A stretch of 64,000 nt of DNA from Brumimicrobium aurantiacum (GCF_003402975.1 NZ_QURB01000001.1:558001-622000); one strand, 5' to 3'; positions 36,502 to 43,959 are shown, counted from the first letter of the stretch. The notes: generated by a model not told the origin, from the letters alone. Program-made: numbers and translations.

Positions 36502-37491
36502 CTATTTCTTCACCAACCTTAAGCTATTCTCTCCGGAGTGTACAAAGTATAATCCTTCAGTTAATTGTGTAATGTCTAATTTGGATATACTCCCTAATTT
36601 GGTAATTGAAACTTTAGAAGTTACTTCAGCTCCCATAGCATTAAAAATGCGAAGGTCACTATTTTCATCTAATCCACTTATTGTTGTAAATCCTGTTGAT
36701 GGATTAGGAAAAGCATTCATTTCAATTAGCGTATTGTTTTCAACAGCCAAGATATCAAATGTCTCAAATGCACCATCAAAATCTGTTTGTGTCAATCTGT
36801 AATATGAAATTCCAGAAACAGGTGAGTAATCTGTATAATTATAATCGATGACACGAGTACTGTTTCCCGCTCCTTCAATAGTTTGAATAGTTTCCCAAGT
36901 CATCCCATCTGCTGAACGTTCAATGGTGAAGTAATCGTTGTTTAATTCACTTGCTGTTGACCAGCTTAGATCAACCTGTTTTTGATTAAGATTAGCATCA
37001 AAAGACAGAAGTTCAATAGGAAGATTTGAAGTAGAACCGTTGACGTGAATCGTTTTGTTATGTCCTTGAAATTGAACTTTAAGCTTAATTTTTTCAAAAT
37101 CTGCTGTAAGCATACTGTATGTCGCACAAGCTGCTAATCCATTGATAGAATAAGTGGAAGATAATTTATTGTATTCTTGACCTACTGAATTTGTAATATT
37201 AAAAAATGATGATTTACCATCAACTTTAAAATCTCCTTGCAATGTCCAAATACTAGGATATCCACTATGCATTTCATTACCATTTTGATAAAACTTTACA
37301 TCCGTATCATATTGTACCTTTACTGTACACCCTCCATTATTCTGCGTAACAATAACATCTGTGGCAGTCACTTCAACTTGTAACTCTATTCCATTGTTCC
37401 CTTGAGCAGTAGTACTAAACATTACGCTTTGACCTTGCACTACGAAACTTAAAATTAAAAAGGATAGGGTAGTAGCTATTAAACTTTTCAT
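36502..37491 (-). CDS. Secreted protein with type IX sorting domain (tandem paralogue 1)
   Basis: About 329 residues from the ATG at 37491, where the signal peptide MKSLIATTLSFLILSFVVQGQ begins. The ATG at 37512 would precede the expected transcription start. The N-terminal domain (about 25-165) is a beta-rich region of unknown function. It is followed by LPIELLSFDAN, a FN3-like linker domain (VDLSWSTASELNNDYFTIERS...GISYYRLTQTDFDG) common in T9SS cargo, and a type A sorting domain (AFPNPSTGFTTI, GLYFVHSG, LRLVKK). It is a close relative of 37895-38878: the linker domains are near-identical and the N-terminal domains share a pattern around the NGKxxFFxxxN-like segment. Surface function unknown. 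Confidence 0.85.
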   Translation of the reverse strand: MKSLIATTLSFLILSFVVQGQSVMFSTTAQGNNGIELQVEVTATDVIVTQNNGGCTVKVQYDTDVKFYQNGNEMHSGYPSIWTLQGDFKVDGKSSFFNITNSVGQEYNKLSSTYSINGLAACATYSMLTADFEKIKLKVQFQGHNKTIHVNGSTSNLPIELLSFDANLNQKQVDLSWSTASELNNDYFTIERSADGMTWETIQTIEGAGNSTRVIDYNYTDYSPVSGISYYRLTQTDFDGAFETFDILAVENNTLIEMNAFPNPSTGFTTISGLDENSDLRIFNAMGAEVTSKVSITKLGSISKLDITQLTEGLYFVHSGENSLRLVKK

Positions 37492-37511
37492 CGATATATT
37501 ATTAGTATTCA

Positions 37512-37695
37512 TCGACAAATGTAAATCATTAATCTGTAATTTAACTATGTTTGCATAGTTTTATTTTCGATTAAACTAATTAATGATTAGACTAAACATC
37601 AAATTCAGTCGACGAATATATATCCGAAACATCAATAAAAACGATAGGTTCAAACCAAATAAAGTCTCGACAAACATAGTTATTTCTTCGACGAA
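37512..37695 (+). promoter_or_regulatory. Cluster of four TCGACRAA octamers with a nearby palindrome
   Basis: TCGACAAA or TCGACGAA occurs in the same orientation at 37512, 37609, 37667 and 37688. Within the same gap are AACTATG-TTTG-CATAGTT (37543-37560) and CAAACATAGTT (37671-37681), the exact complement of 37543-37553. The gap 37519-37894 otherwise holds no gene. This looks like a regulatory region for paralogue 1. Confidence 0.45.
37516..37523 (-). promoter_or_regulatory. -7 element of paralogue 1
   Basis: TACATTTG on the minus strand, a perfect TAnnTTTG. It overlaps one of four TCGACRAA octamers (37512-37519). Confidence 0.5.
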
Positions 37696-37850
37696 TGAAT
37701 AACATATTTATATTCAATCTAAATAACAAAACAAGAGATTCATCGTATTTATAAGTGAAATACGGATTAGATAATTTTTAAGGAAGCGGTATTAAGAACA
37801 TTTATTTGAAAAACATAAAGCGGAGTTTTACAAATATTCAAACAAAAAAA

Positions 37851-37871
37851 AGGTTGATTAAAAACCAACCT
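37851..37871 (-). terminator. Terminator of paralogue 2
   Basis: On the minus strand AGGTTG, a 9-nt loop and CAACCT, followed by a run of T. It lies 24 nt past the stop codon at 37895. Confidence 0.75.
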
Positions 37872-37894
37872 CTTTACTATATAAATGATTTAAG

Positions 37895-38878
37895 TTATTG
37901 CTTCACTATCTTCAAACTTTGATCACCACTACGAGCAAAGTATATTCCTCTTGGAAGATAACTCATGTCCAAAACAGTATGACCTCCATTCCTTGAAATA
38001 TTAACCTTACTAGAAACTTCAACGCCCATTGAGTTACAGATATGCAATTCAGTATTTTGATTTAAACCTGTTAATGTTGTTAATCCAGAAGTTGGATTTG
38101 GTGATGCTTGTAATTTTGTAAGTTCATTATTGACAACTGATAATACATCAAAAGTCTCAAATGCCCCATCAAAATCTGTTTGAGTCAATCTATAATATGA
38201 AATTCCACCATAAGGAGAATAGTCTGTCCAAGTATAGTTTAAAACTCTAGAACTATTTCCAGCTCCTTCAATAGTTTGAACAGTTTCCCAGTTCATTCCA
38301 TCGTTTGAACGTTCAATAGTAAAGTAGTCGTTGTTTAACTCACTAGCAGTTGACCAGTTTAAATCTACTTGTTGGTTCACTGTGTTAGCATCGAAAGAAA
38401 TGAGTTCGATTGGGAGAGTGGAGTTACCAGTTACATATACAAATTGTCCACCCTTATAACCTTGACCTCCAATTTCAAATTTAAGTGTATTACACATCAA
38501 ATCCTCAACTGATGCACTGTTAGGGTCAGAAAAATCAGACCACATATTACCACTCGAAACACCTGAACCTGAACCTGTACTATTTGAAAGAGGAAAATAA
38601 GCTTCTCGACCATCACAGTAAAAGTAACCTTGCATTGTCCAGAAACTATATGAATTCTCCTTACCGTTTTTGTTATAAGCTTTAATACTATAATCAAATT
38701 CAACATCAAAATTATACCCTTCTGAATTTTGTTGGTTAATTCGTATACCTGTTGTTACCAATTCTATAACAACTGTCTTATTTCCTTGTACCTTGAATGA
38801 GGTTGTAAAATGATATTGTCCAATTGAATGTGGAACAAAAACTAAAACTAGGAATAAAGTAAATAATAAACGTCTCAT
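37895..38878 (-). CDS. Secreted protein with type IX sorting domain (tandem paralogue 2)
   Basis: A 327-residue protein with signal peptide (about 1-20, MRRLLFTLFLVLVFVPHSIG). The N-terminal beta domain shares the pattern ...YNVDV/FDVEFDYSIKAY...SFWTMQGYFYCDGREAYF with the neighbouring paralogue. LPIELISFDANTVNQQVDLN then the FN3-like linker and a type A sorting tail follow (ASPNPTSGLTTL, PRGIYFARSGDQSLKIV). The two genes are tandem duplicates with the linker kept most strongly. Each has its own promoter and this one its own terminator, so they may be expressed under different conditions. Confidence 0.85.
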   Translation of the reverse strand: MRRLLFTLFLVLVFVPHSIGQYHFTTSFKVQGNKTVVIELVTTGIRINQQNSEGYNFDVEFDYSIKAYNKNGKENSYSFWTMQGYFYCDGREAYFPLSNSTGSGSGVSSGNMWSDFSDPNSASVEDLMCNTLKFEIGGQGYKGGQFVYVTGNSTLPIELISFDANTVNQQVDLNWSTASELNNDYFTIERSNDGMNWETVQTIEGAGNSSRVLNYTWTDYSPYGGISYYRLTQTDFDGAFETFDVLSVVNNELTKLQASPNPTSGLTTLTGLNQNTELHICNSMGVEVSSKVNISRNGGHTVLDMSYLPRGIYFARSGDQSLKIVKQ

Positions 38879-38904
38879 TGTGCGTGCATAATTTAAATTC
38901 GGTG

Positions 38905-38912
38905 CAAATATA
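38905..38912 (-). promoter_or_regulatory. -7 element of paralogue 2
   Basis: TATATTTG on the minus strand, a perfect TAnnTTTG, with a leader of about 20 nt. Just upstream on the minus strand is TTATGCATACATAA (plus strand TTATGTATGCATAA, 38925-38938), resembling the palindrome before paralogue 1. Confidence 0.5.
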
Positions 38913-38939
38913 CACTCTTTTTATTTATGTATGCATAAC

Positions 38940-39364
38940 TTTTGTTACATAAGACATATATTTTCTTAGATGAATATACATTATGACACGATTAATTATG
39001 AATTAACTTTATTCAATCACCTTATTTTATTGAGGTAAAGACAAAAACAATTTTAGACTAACACCGTAATTCATACGATATATAAATGTTTATTTATATC
39101 AATTCTAAATAACACGGTCCTAAAAAGCTGATTCTAACAATCTTTTCAAATAATTACATCGTAAAAAATTTAAACTTTTTATAAATCACCTATGGCATTT
39201 ATATCAGTCACATAAACGGTTTTAATTACTTACAAACGAAAATTAGTCGACAACAATTAATAAACAACCAGATAAAGCTCAGTCCTTACCCCAACTTTGC
39301 AGTGTCGACGACTGAAAGACAGTCTGATACATGTTCAAACCATTATTAATTAAAATTTACAGAC
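38940..39364 (+). promoter_or_regulatory. Leader and control region of the SSB cassette
   Basis: This gap has no gene. It contains the left 13-bp direct repeat (39208-39220), two GTCGAC sites (39246-39251 and 39304-39309), a -7-like CAACTTTG ending near 39299, and a leader hairpin GACTG-AAAGA-CAGTC (39310-39324). The conserved-looking block from 39279 to 39340 has a higher GC content than its surroundings. The regulator is unknown. Confidence 0.4.
39208..39220 (+). repeat. Left 13-bp direct repeat flanking the SSB cassette
   Basis: TCACATAAACGGT, an exact match to 40548-40560. The two copies bracket the three SSB genes at a distance of 1340 bp. It could be an attachment-site-like duplication or a shared regulatory motif. 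Confidence 0.45.
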
Positions 39365-39715
39365 ATGAACACATTAAGAAACACAGTTAGTTTAATCGGT
39401 AATTTAGGTGCAGATCCAGCAATCACACAATTTGGAGACAATAATTCACTTGCGAGATTTAGTGTAGCAACACACGAATCGTATAAAGACAAAAAAGGTG
39501 AATGGGTAAATAACACGACATGGCACAATGTTGTAGCATGGGGAAAAAATGCAGAACTATGTAACAAACTCTTAAAAAAAGGTACTGAAATCGCCTTAGA
39601 AGGAAAGCTTGTTAACGATTCATTTGAAACCAAAGAAGGTGAAAAAAGATACAAAACCGAAATTTCAATGCGAGAATTCATGGTTTTAGACCGCGATAAG
39701 AAGCAAGAAAAGTAA
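39365..39715 (+). CDS. Short single-stranded DNA-binding protein 1 of 3
   Basis: A 116-residue OB-fold SSB. It has the N-terminal strand VSLIGNLGADPAI, then LARFSVATHESY, TTWHNVVAWGK with the DNA-stacking Trp residues, KGTEIALEGKL and a basic tail. It lacks the long flexible linker and acidic DDDIPF-type tip of housekeeping SSB, so it should bind ssDNA without recruiting the usual SSB partners. First of three tandem paralogues on one strand with a structured leader. The array suggests a specialised role such as DNA uptake, recombination or element maintenance, which is inference. Confidence 0.9.
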   Translation: MNTLRNTVSLIGNLGADPAITQFGDNNSLARFSVATHESYKDKKGEWVNNTTWHNVVAWGKNAELCNKLLKKGTEIALEGKLVNDSFETKEGEKRYKTEISMREFMVLDRDKKQEK

Positions 39716-39725
39716 GCACTTAACC

Positions 39726-39761
39726 AGGTTTGGATATCCAACGAACCGGGTATCCAAGCCT
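39726..39761 (+). promoter_or_regulatory. Hairpin between SSB genes 1 and 2
   Basis: AGGTTTGGATA and TATCCAAGCCT form an 11-bp stem with one G-U pair around a 14-nt loop. There is no long T run, so it is more likely an attenuator or mRNA processing/stability element than a strong terminator. It could set the ratio of the SSB proteins. Confidence 0.5.
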
Positions 39762-39791
39762 ATTAAATTTTAACCTTTAAACACATATATC

Positions 39792-40118
39792 ATGAAAGTA
39801 CAACAAATGAATCACGTAAACTTAATCGGACAAATGTCATCAGCGCCAACCTTTGTAGAACTGGATGGTGGCAAAAGAATTGCACGATTTTCATTATCAA
39901 CTAAAGAATCATATCTAGATGATGAAGGAAACACGAAAAACGCCAAAAATTGGCATAAAGTAACTGCTTGGGGAAAATGGGTGCCTGTTCTTGAACAATT
40001 AGGAGCAAAAGGACAAGCCTTAGCGATAGAAGGGAGGTTAAGATCTCGTTTTTACAACGCCAATGGAAAACGCCAATCATTTACAGAAATAGAAATCAAT
40101 GATTTGGTAATTCTTTAA
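39792..40118 (+). CDS. Short single-stranded DNA-binding protein 2 of 3
   Basis: A 108-residue SSB-like OB fold. HVNLIGQMSSAPTFV, RIARFSLSTKESYLDDEGN, NWHKVTAWGKW and GQALAIEGRLRSRFYN follow the SSB strand pattern. It ends at EINDLVIL directly after the OB fold, with no C-terminal tail at all. It is the most diverged of the three (shorter loop before the central Trp). It lies 76 nt after SSB 1, across the hairpin, and 25 nt before SSB 3. Confidence 0.88.
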   Translation: MKVQQMNHVNLIGQMSSAPTFVELDGGKRIARFSLSTKESYLDDEGNTKNAKNWHKVTAWGKWVPVLEQLGAKGQALAIEGRLRSRFYNANGKRQSFTEIEINDLVIL

Positions 40119-40143
40119 AATATTCACTTAAAAACTAGAAATC

Positions 40144-40464
40144 ATGAGAAATCAAGTACAATTAATCGGAAATATAGGTATTGATCCAGAAATCACTAAC
40201 TTCGAAAGTGGTGCAAAAAAAGTACGCTTTACACTAGCCACAAACGAACGTTATGTAGATAAAAATGGTAAGCAACAAGATAAAACGTTTTGGCATAACA
40301 TTCATGCTTGGGGACCAACGGCAAATTATATTGCAAAATCGGGTAAAAAAGGTACACAACTTGCAATTACAGGAAAGTTAGTCACTAGAAACTATTTATC
40401 AAAAAAAGGTGAATCAAAATCTTTCACTTCAATCGAAGTAAAAAATGCTGTTGCTTTAAGTTAA
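40144..40464 (+). CDS. Short single-stranded DNA-binding protein 3 of 3
   Basis: A 106-residue SSB-like OB fold. VQLIGNIGIDPEITNFESG, VRFTLATNERYVDKNGKQQ, FWHNIHAWGPTANYIAK and GTQLAITGKLVTRNYLSKKG are visible, ending at SIEVKNAVALS with no acidic tail. It is closer to SSB 1 than to SSB 2 by eye (shared GN.G.DP.IT.F). The three proteins could form mixed oligomers. A 13-bp direct repeat and a bidirectional terminator follow. Confidence 0.88.
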   Translation: MRNQVQLIGNIGIDPEITNFESGAKKVRFTLATNERYVDKNGKQQDKTFWHNIHAWGPTANYIAKSGKKGTQLAITGKLVTRNYLSKKGESKSFTSIEVKNAVALS

Positions 40465-40547
40465 TACGAAACGAATAAAAACCTCTTACTATTCAATCAC
40501 GATTTTACTACAATATCTAATGGTAAAATTGCTGCTAACCTCCTAAA

Positions 40548-40560
40548 TCACATAAACGGT
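40548..40560 (+). repeat. Right 13-bp direct repeat flanking the SSB cassette
   Basis: TCACATAAACGGT, identical to 39208-39220. The sequence on either side of the two copies does not match, so the repeat ends sharply. Confidence 0.45.
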
Positions 40561-40590
40561 ATGCAGCCATCTTAATAGAATAGGTTACAG

Positions 40591-40621
40591 AAAAACACGT
40601 GGTATTTCGCTACGTGTTTTT
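40591..40621. terminator. Bidirectional terminator between SSB array and carotenoid operon
   Basis: AAAAACACGTGG and CTACGTGTTTTT form a 12-bp stem (one G-U) with a 7-nt loop, followed by T-rich sequence on both strands. The lycopene cyclase stop codon (complement of CTA at 40610-40612) lies in the stem. Confidence 0.82.
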
Positions 40622-41311
40622 TGTTTTTATATCCCATAAGCTTCTTAAATATTCATGGACAATAACTATGGAAAACAACATAAAGAAGTTATAAAAAACG
40701 TCTTCTATAGGAATAGATAGTATACGAAAATCTATTATTTCATTTTCATTGTACCACACCACTGGATGATCTGTTGCAACACCTGTAAGTATTCCATTAA
40801 CAATTAAGAACGGAATTTGAGTAATTAAAAAAGCGACAATAAAACTAGAATACCATTTAGGAGTAAATCCAAAATAAACAATCCAATTAAGGATTCCCGC
40901 GCCTAACAATGCAACAAAGGTATACCAATTTCCACTATACAGAATGGACATTACTATACAAAACACAGTAAATATTAATGAGAAATAATAACTGAATCGT
41001 ACAGGTTTAAAATTTGGAAAATAGGCTTTTACAACCTCATATATAAACACACAAGCATAAGGTATAGTAAAAAAGAACAAACATTCTTCAATGGGCAAGT
41101 TAAAAAAATAATAGCCAGAAAGATATTCTTCATTAAAGCCCCAAACCCCGATATCCGTAAAATAAATATCCCAAGCGATAAACAAACTTCCTATCACTAA
41201 AATGGAAGGGAAAAGCGTTTTCCAATGGGAATAAAAATGAACTTTTTTGTCAAAAGATAAAAGCAGTGGACCAGCAATACTCAAGATATTTATCCATAGG
41301 TATAAACTCAT
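40610..41311 (-). CDS. Lycopene cyclase domain protein (fused CrtYc-CrtYd type)
   Basis: A 233-residue integral membrane protein with about seven TM helices and two copies of the lycopene cyclase domain motif: NLPIEECLFFFTIPY in the first half and SIPIEDVFYNFFML in the second. The duplicated PIEE/PIED motif is the hallmark of the CrtYcd family from actinobacteria, archaea and fungi. It would cyclise lycopene ends to beta-ionone rings. It overlaps crtZ by 4 nt and is the last gene of the carotenoid operon. Confidence 0.88.
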   Translation of the reverse strand: MSLYLWINILSIAGPLLLSFDKKVHFYSHWKTLFPSILVIGSLFIAWDIYFTDIGVWGFNEEYLSGYYFFNLPIEECLFFFTIPYACVFIYEVVKAYFPNFKPVRFSYYFSLIFTVFCIVMSILYSGNWYTFVALLGAGILNWIVYFGFTPKWYSSFIVAFLITQIPFLIVNGILTGVATDHPVVWYNENEIIDFRILSIPIEDVFYNFFMLFSIVIVHEYLRSLWDIKTKNT

Positions 41312-41787
41312 ATTTTCTTGTTTTTGAGGTGATATGCTTTCTTTGCTTCTTTATAATACTTCATCGGCACAATCAGCATTCCAAAGCAGGAACCATGATG
41401 CTTACCTCTTTCTTTATGATGAACTTTATGTGCTTTTCTAATGGCCATAAAATAGGGACCATCTAAACCATCCATAAACTTAAACCTTCGGTGAATATAT
41501 ACATCATGGAAGAGAAAATAAGCTAAGCCATAAGCTGCTATTCCGAATCCGAACCAAACAAAGAAATATCCATCATACATAATTCCCAACATGATCAATA
41601 ACCAAGAAGGAATTGCATAAATTAGAAAGAATATGTCATTTTTCTCAAAAGGTCCAGGCTTTGGCTGATGATGATCTTTATGGAATTTCCACAGAAAACC
41701 ATGCATGATGTATTTATGATTAAACCATGCGCTAAACTCAGTTAATACAAATGCTAAAATGAATACAAGAGGTCCCCACCAATACAT
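41308..41787 (-). CDS. crtZ: Beta-carotene 3-hydroxylase
   Basis: A 159-residue membrane di-iron hydroxylase of the fatty acid hydroxylase superfamily. The histidine clusters HKYIMHG, HKDHH, HDVYIHRRF and HKVHH are all present. It converts beta-carotene to zeaxanthin, the yellow pigment typical of Flavobacteria. Its ATG shares one base with the stop of the CruF-like gene (TAATG) and its stop overlaps the cyclase start, so the three are translationally coupled. Confidence 0.92.
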   Translation of the reverse strand: MYWWGPLVFILAFVLTEFSAWFNHKYIMHGFLWKFHKDHHQPKPGPFEKNDIFFLIYAIPSWLLIMLGIMYDGYFFVWFGFGIAAYGLAYFLFHDVYIHRRFKFMDGLDGPYFMAIRKAHKVHHKERGKHHGSCFGMLIVPMKYYKEAKKAYHLKNKKI

Positions 41788-42440
41788 TACAAAACAATAT
41801 TTAATATGAGAAAAAACACAAATTGTAGAATATACAAAACAGTTGCTACTGTATTTTGTTCACCTAATTTCATAGAAAAATAGAGTAATTGAATAACGAA
41901 AGCAATCATAAACCATCCCACAAAATTTGAAAAGGGTATATCCCCACTCCACGTCCAATAATCACTAATAATTGCAATAGGCTCAATTAGTAAATCTAAA
42001 AACAGCATCAAAAAGGTGCCTAATACTGCTTTTAAAAACCAATGAATTTTGAATCTTTCGGCAATTGAACCCGAAATTATCGTGAGCATTACCCAATTAA
42101 TTCCAATAATTAAAGGAACTCCATACAATATTGGTCCAAGGTTATTTCCATAAATATAATTTCCAAAAAGTAATCCAGTATGGACACCTATCCATTCAGC
42201 TACCATACCGATTGAAAACCCAGCTACAACAAAAGTGTAAAAACGAAGCGAATGATTTTTTAAAGCCAATAATAGAACAATAAATGAAATCAATAAATTC
42301 ATGAAGGAAAGCGGCAAAAAATCTTCACGAAAGGAGGAAGTGAGCCCAACAATTCCCACCAAATAAAATATTACCAATATCAAAATTAGCACTAGTGATT
42401 TGTATTGATGATATTTTTGAGACAACTCGATTGACTTCAT
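41787..42440 (-). CDS. Carotenoid biosynthesis membrane protein (CruF-like, DUF422)
   Basis: About 217 residues from the ATG at 42440; the frame before it opens with a TTG. Seven or so TM helices carry the family segments GMVAEWIGVHTGLLFGNYIYG, GVPLIIGINW, DLLIEPIAI and WTWSGDIPFSNFVGWF. CruF enzymes hydrate the psi-end 1',2' double bond, a step toward myxol and saproxanthin, monocyclic carotenoids of marine Flavobacteria. Together with the cyclase and hydroxylase this predicts zeaxanthin and possibly a monocyclic product. Phytoene synthase and desaturase are not in the window. Confidence 0.82.
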   Translation of the reverse strand: MKSIELSQKYHQYKSLVLILILVIFYLVGIVGLTSSFREDFLPLSFMNLLISFIVLLLALKNHSLRFYTFVVAGFSIGMVAEWIGVHTGLLFGNYIYGNNLGPILYGVPLIIGINWVMLTIISGSIAERFKIHWFLKAVLGTFLMLFLDLLIEPIAIISDYWTWSGDIPFSNFVGWFMIAFVIQLLYFSMKLGEQNTVATVLYILQFVFFLILNIVL

Positions 42441-42482
42441 ATTACTTTGCAAAAAAGAAAAACAACATCCAACTAAAAATGT

Positions 42483-42857
42483 TTAAGGCCAATTTGATAA
42501 GCCAGTATCTAATTCAAGAACATAAGTAAAACCAAGTTCCTTCATTCTTGTTAAAGCGACTTTACTTCTTACTCCATTATTAGAAAAAATCAAATATTTC
42601 TGCGCTTTAGGCAAACGACTAAAAACGTGATCCAAATCTCCATTATTAAACTCAACTAACTTTGAACCTTCAATGGTGCTTTCTTGATACTCCTCAACCG
42701 ATCGAATGTCCAACAAAATAAAATCACCTGATTCTATAGCTTCTTTAAATTCAGTTTTGTCTACTCTTTCATGTCTTTCCGAAGCTATATCTTGACCAAA
42801 AACACTTGAAGCAAAGGTTAGTAATATTCCTAGAATTAATAGTAATGTAGTCTTCAT
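42483..42857 (-). CDS. Exported rhodanese-like protein with Ser in place of the active-site Cys
   Basis: A 124-residue protein with a signal peptide (about 1-22, ending SSVFGQ) and a single rhodanese domain: FILLDIRSVEEYQESTIEGSKLVEF, then KYLIFSNNGVRSKVALTRM. The catalytic loop normally reads C-x-x-G-x-R-S; here it is SNNGVRS, so the sulphur-accepting Cys is a Ser and sulphurtransferase activity should be lost. It may be a binding or regulatory variant. It lies 42 nt upstream of the carotenoid genes on the same strand. Confidence 0.82.
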   Translation of the reverse strand: MKTTLLLILGILLTFASSVFGQDIASERHERVDKTEFKEAIESGDFILLDIRSVEEYQESTIEGSKLVEFNNGDLDHVFSRLPKAQKYLIFSNNGVRSKVALTRMKELGFTYVLELDTGLSNWP

Positions 42858-42948
42858 GAATTGGGTTTTAGTTACTTCAAAAATAGATAAGAATTTGAAT
42901 AGAACCTATTCATTTGATAAATATTAATCAGAAACGAAATACTAATTG

Positions 42949-42956
42949 TAATTTTG
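42949..42956 (+). promoter_or_regulatory. -7 element upstream of the TIGR01777 epimerase gene
   Basis: TAATTTTG, a perfect TAnnTTTG, about 82 nt upstream of the ATG at 43039. Confidence 0.35.
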
Positions 42957-43038
42957 TAAAACCCTTTGGTTGGATCAAACAATATGTGTAGATTAATACC
43001 AAGTGTAAAAGAAGGAAAATAAAAAGGAGAAAATTATA

Positions 43039-43959
43039 ATGGGAAAGTCAATAGTAAAACGAACTGTATTGATTGCTGGTGGTTCAGGATTGATTGGAAA
43101 AGAGATTCAAAAGGAGCTCAAAAAATCCGGTCATGAGGTGCGTGTATTGACACGTAAAGAAAACCCAAAGCCTCCTTATTTCCACTGGAGTCCAAAAGAA
43201 AAAAAGATAGATAAAGCAGCAATCAAAGGTGTACATGTCATCATAAATGTTGCTGGAGCTGGAATTGCCGATAAAAGATGGACCGACAAAAGAAAGGAAG
43301 TAATCTTGAATTCAAGAATAAAACCAACACAATTTCTTCATGAAATTAGTCAGAATATTCCTTCTCTTATACAATACATTTCTGCTTCTGGTATCAATTG
43401 TTATTGTACTGATAACCCAATAAAAATCCACAAAGAAACAGATAAGTTTGGTTCAGACTTCCTCTCTACAGTTGTGAAAAGATGGGAAGAAGTTGCTGAT
43501 TTATTTTCACCTCAACAAAAAGTGGTTAAGGTAAGAACAGGAACCGTTTTAACAGAAAAAGGAGGTGCTTTAGATAAAATTTCTGCAACAATCAAAAACT
43601 ATATTGGAGCTCCATTAGGATCTGGTGAACAAAAAATGCCTTGGATTACTTTAAAAGATATCGCAAGGGTTTATGTACATGCTGTTAATCATCAATTAGA
43701 TGGTGCTTATAATGCATGTAGTACTAACATCAAAAATGCAAACTTAACAAAAGCTATTGCTAAGAAAATTGACAAGCCTTTATTCCTTCCAAATGTTCCA
43801 AGCTTTGCCCTAAAACTCGCTTTAGGAGAAATGGCAACTATTGTTTTGGACGGTTTACGAATCGATAATAGCAAGCTTTTAGAAACAGGCTTTCAGTTTA
43901 AGCACAAAACAATTGATGAGGCTTTAACATACATTTACGACGAAAAAGAGCAAGGTTAA
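43039..43959 (+). CDS. TIGR01777-family NAD(P)-dependent epimerase (YfcH-like)
   Basis: A 306-residue atypical SDR. The Rossmann motif is VLIAGGSGLIGKEIQ, then VRVLTRK and the family segment HVIINVAGAGIADKRWTDKRKEVILNSRI. The SASGINCY strand stands in for the usual catalytic region. A C-terminal DUF1731 domain includes FLPNVPSFALKLALGEMATIVLDGLRI. Physiological substrate is not established for the family. An AAGGAG-type purine run sits just before the ATG. Its stop overlaps the end of the convergent symporter gene by 4 nt. Confidence 0.9.
   Translation: MGKSIVKRTVLIAGGSGLIGKEIQKELKKSGHEVRVLTRKENPKPPYFHWSPKEKKIDKAAIKGVHVIINVAGAGIADKRWTDKRKEVILNSRIKPTQFLHEISQNIPSLIQYISASGINCYCTDNPIKIHKETDKFGSDFLSTVVKRWEEVADLFSPQQKVVKVRTGTVLTEKGGALDKISATIKNYIGAPLGSGEQKMPWITLKDIARVYVHAVNHQLDGAYNACSTNIKNANLTKAIAKKIDKPLFLPNVPSFALKLALGEMATIVLDGLRIDNSKLLETGFQFKHKTIDEALTYIYDEKEQG

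Noticed and set aside
38940-40620. SSB array as part of a prophage or conjugative element
   Set aside because: No integrase, relaxase, capsid, portal or transfer gene is present next to it. The neighbours are ordinary chromosomal genes.
40591-40621. CACGTG-containing palindrome as another parS site
   Set aside because: The flanks are AAAAACACGTGG and CTACGTGTTTTT rather than GTTTCACGTGAAAC. It is a terminator hairpin.
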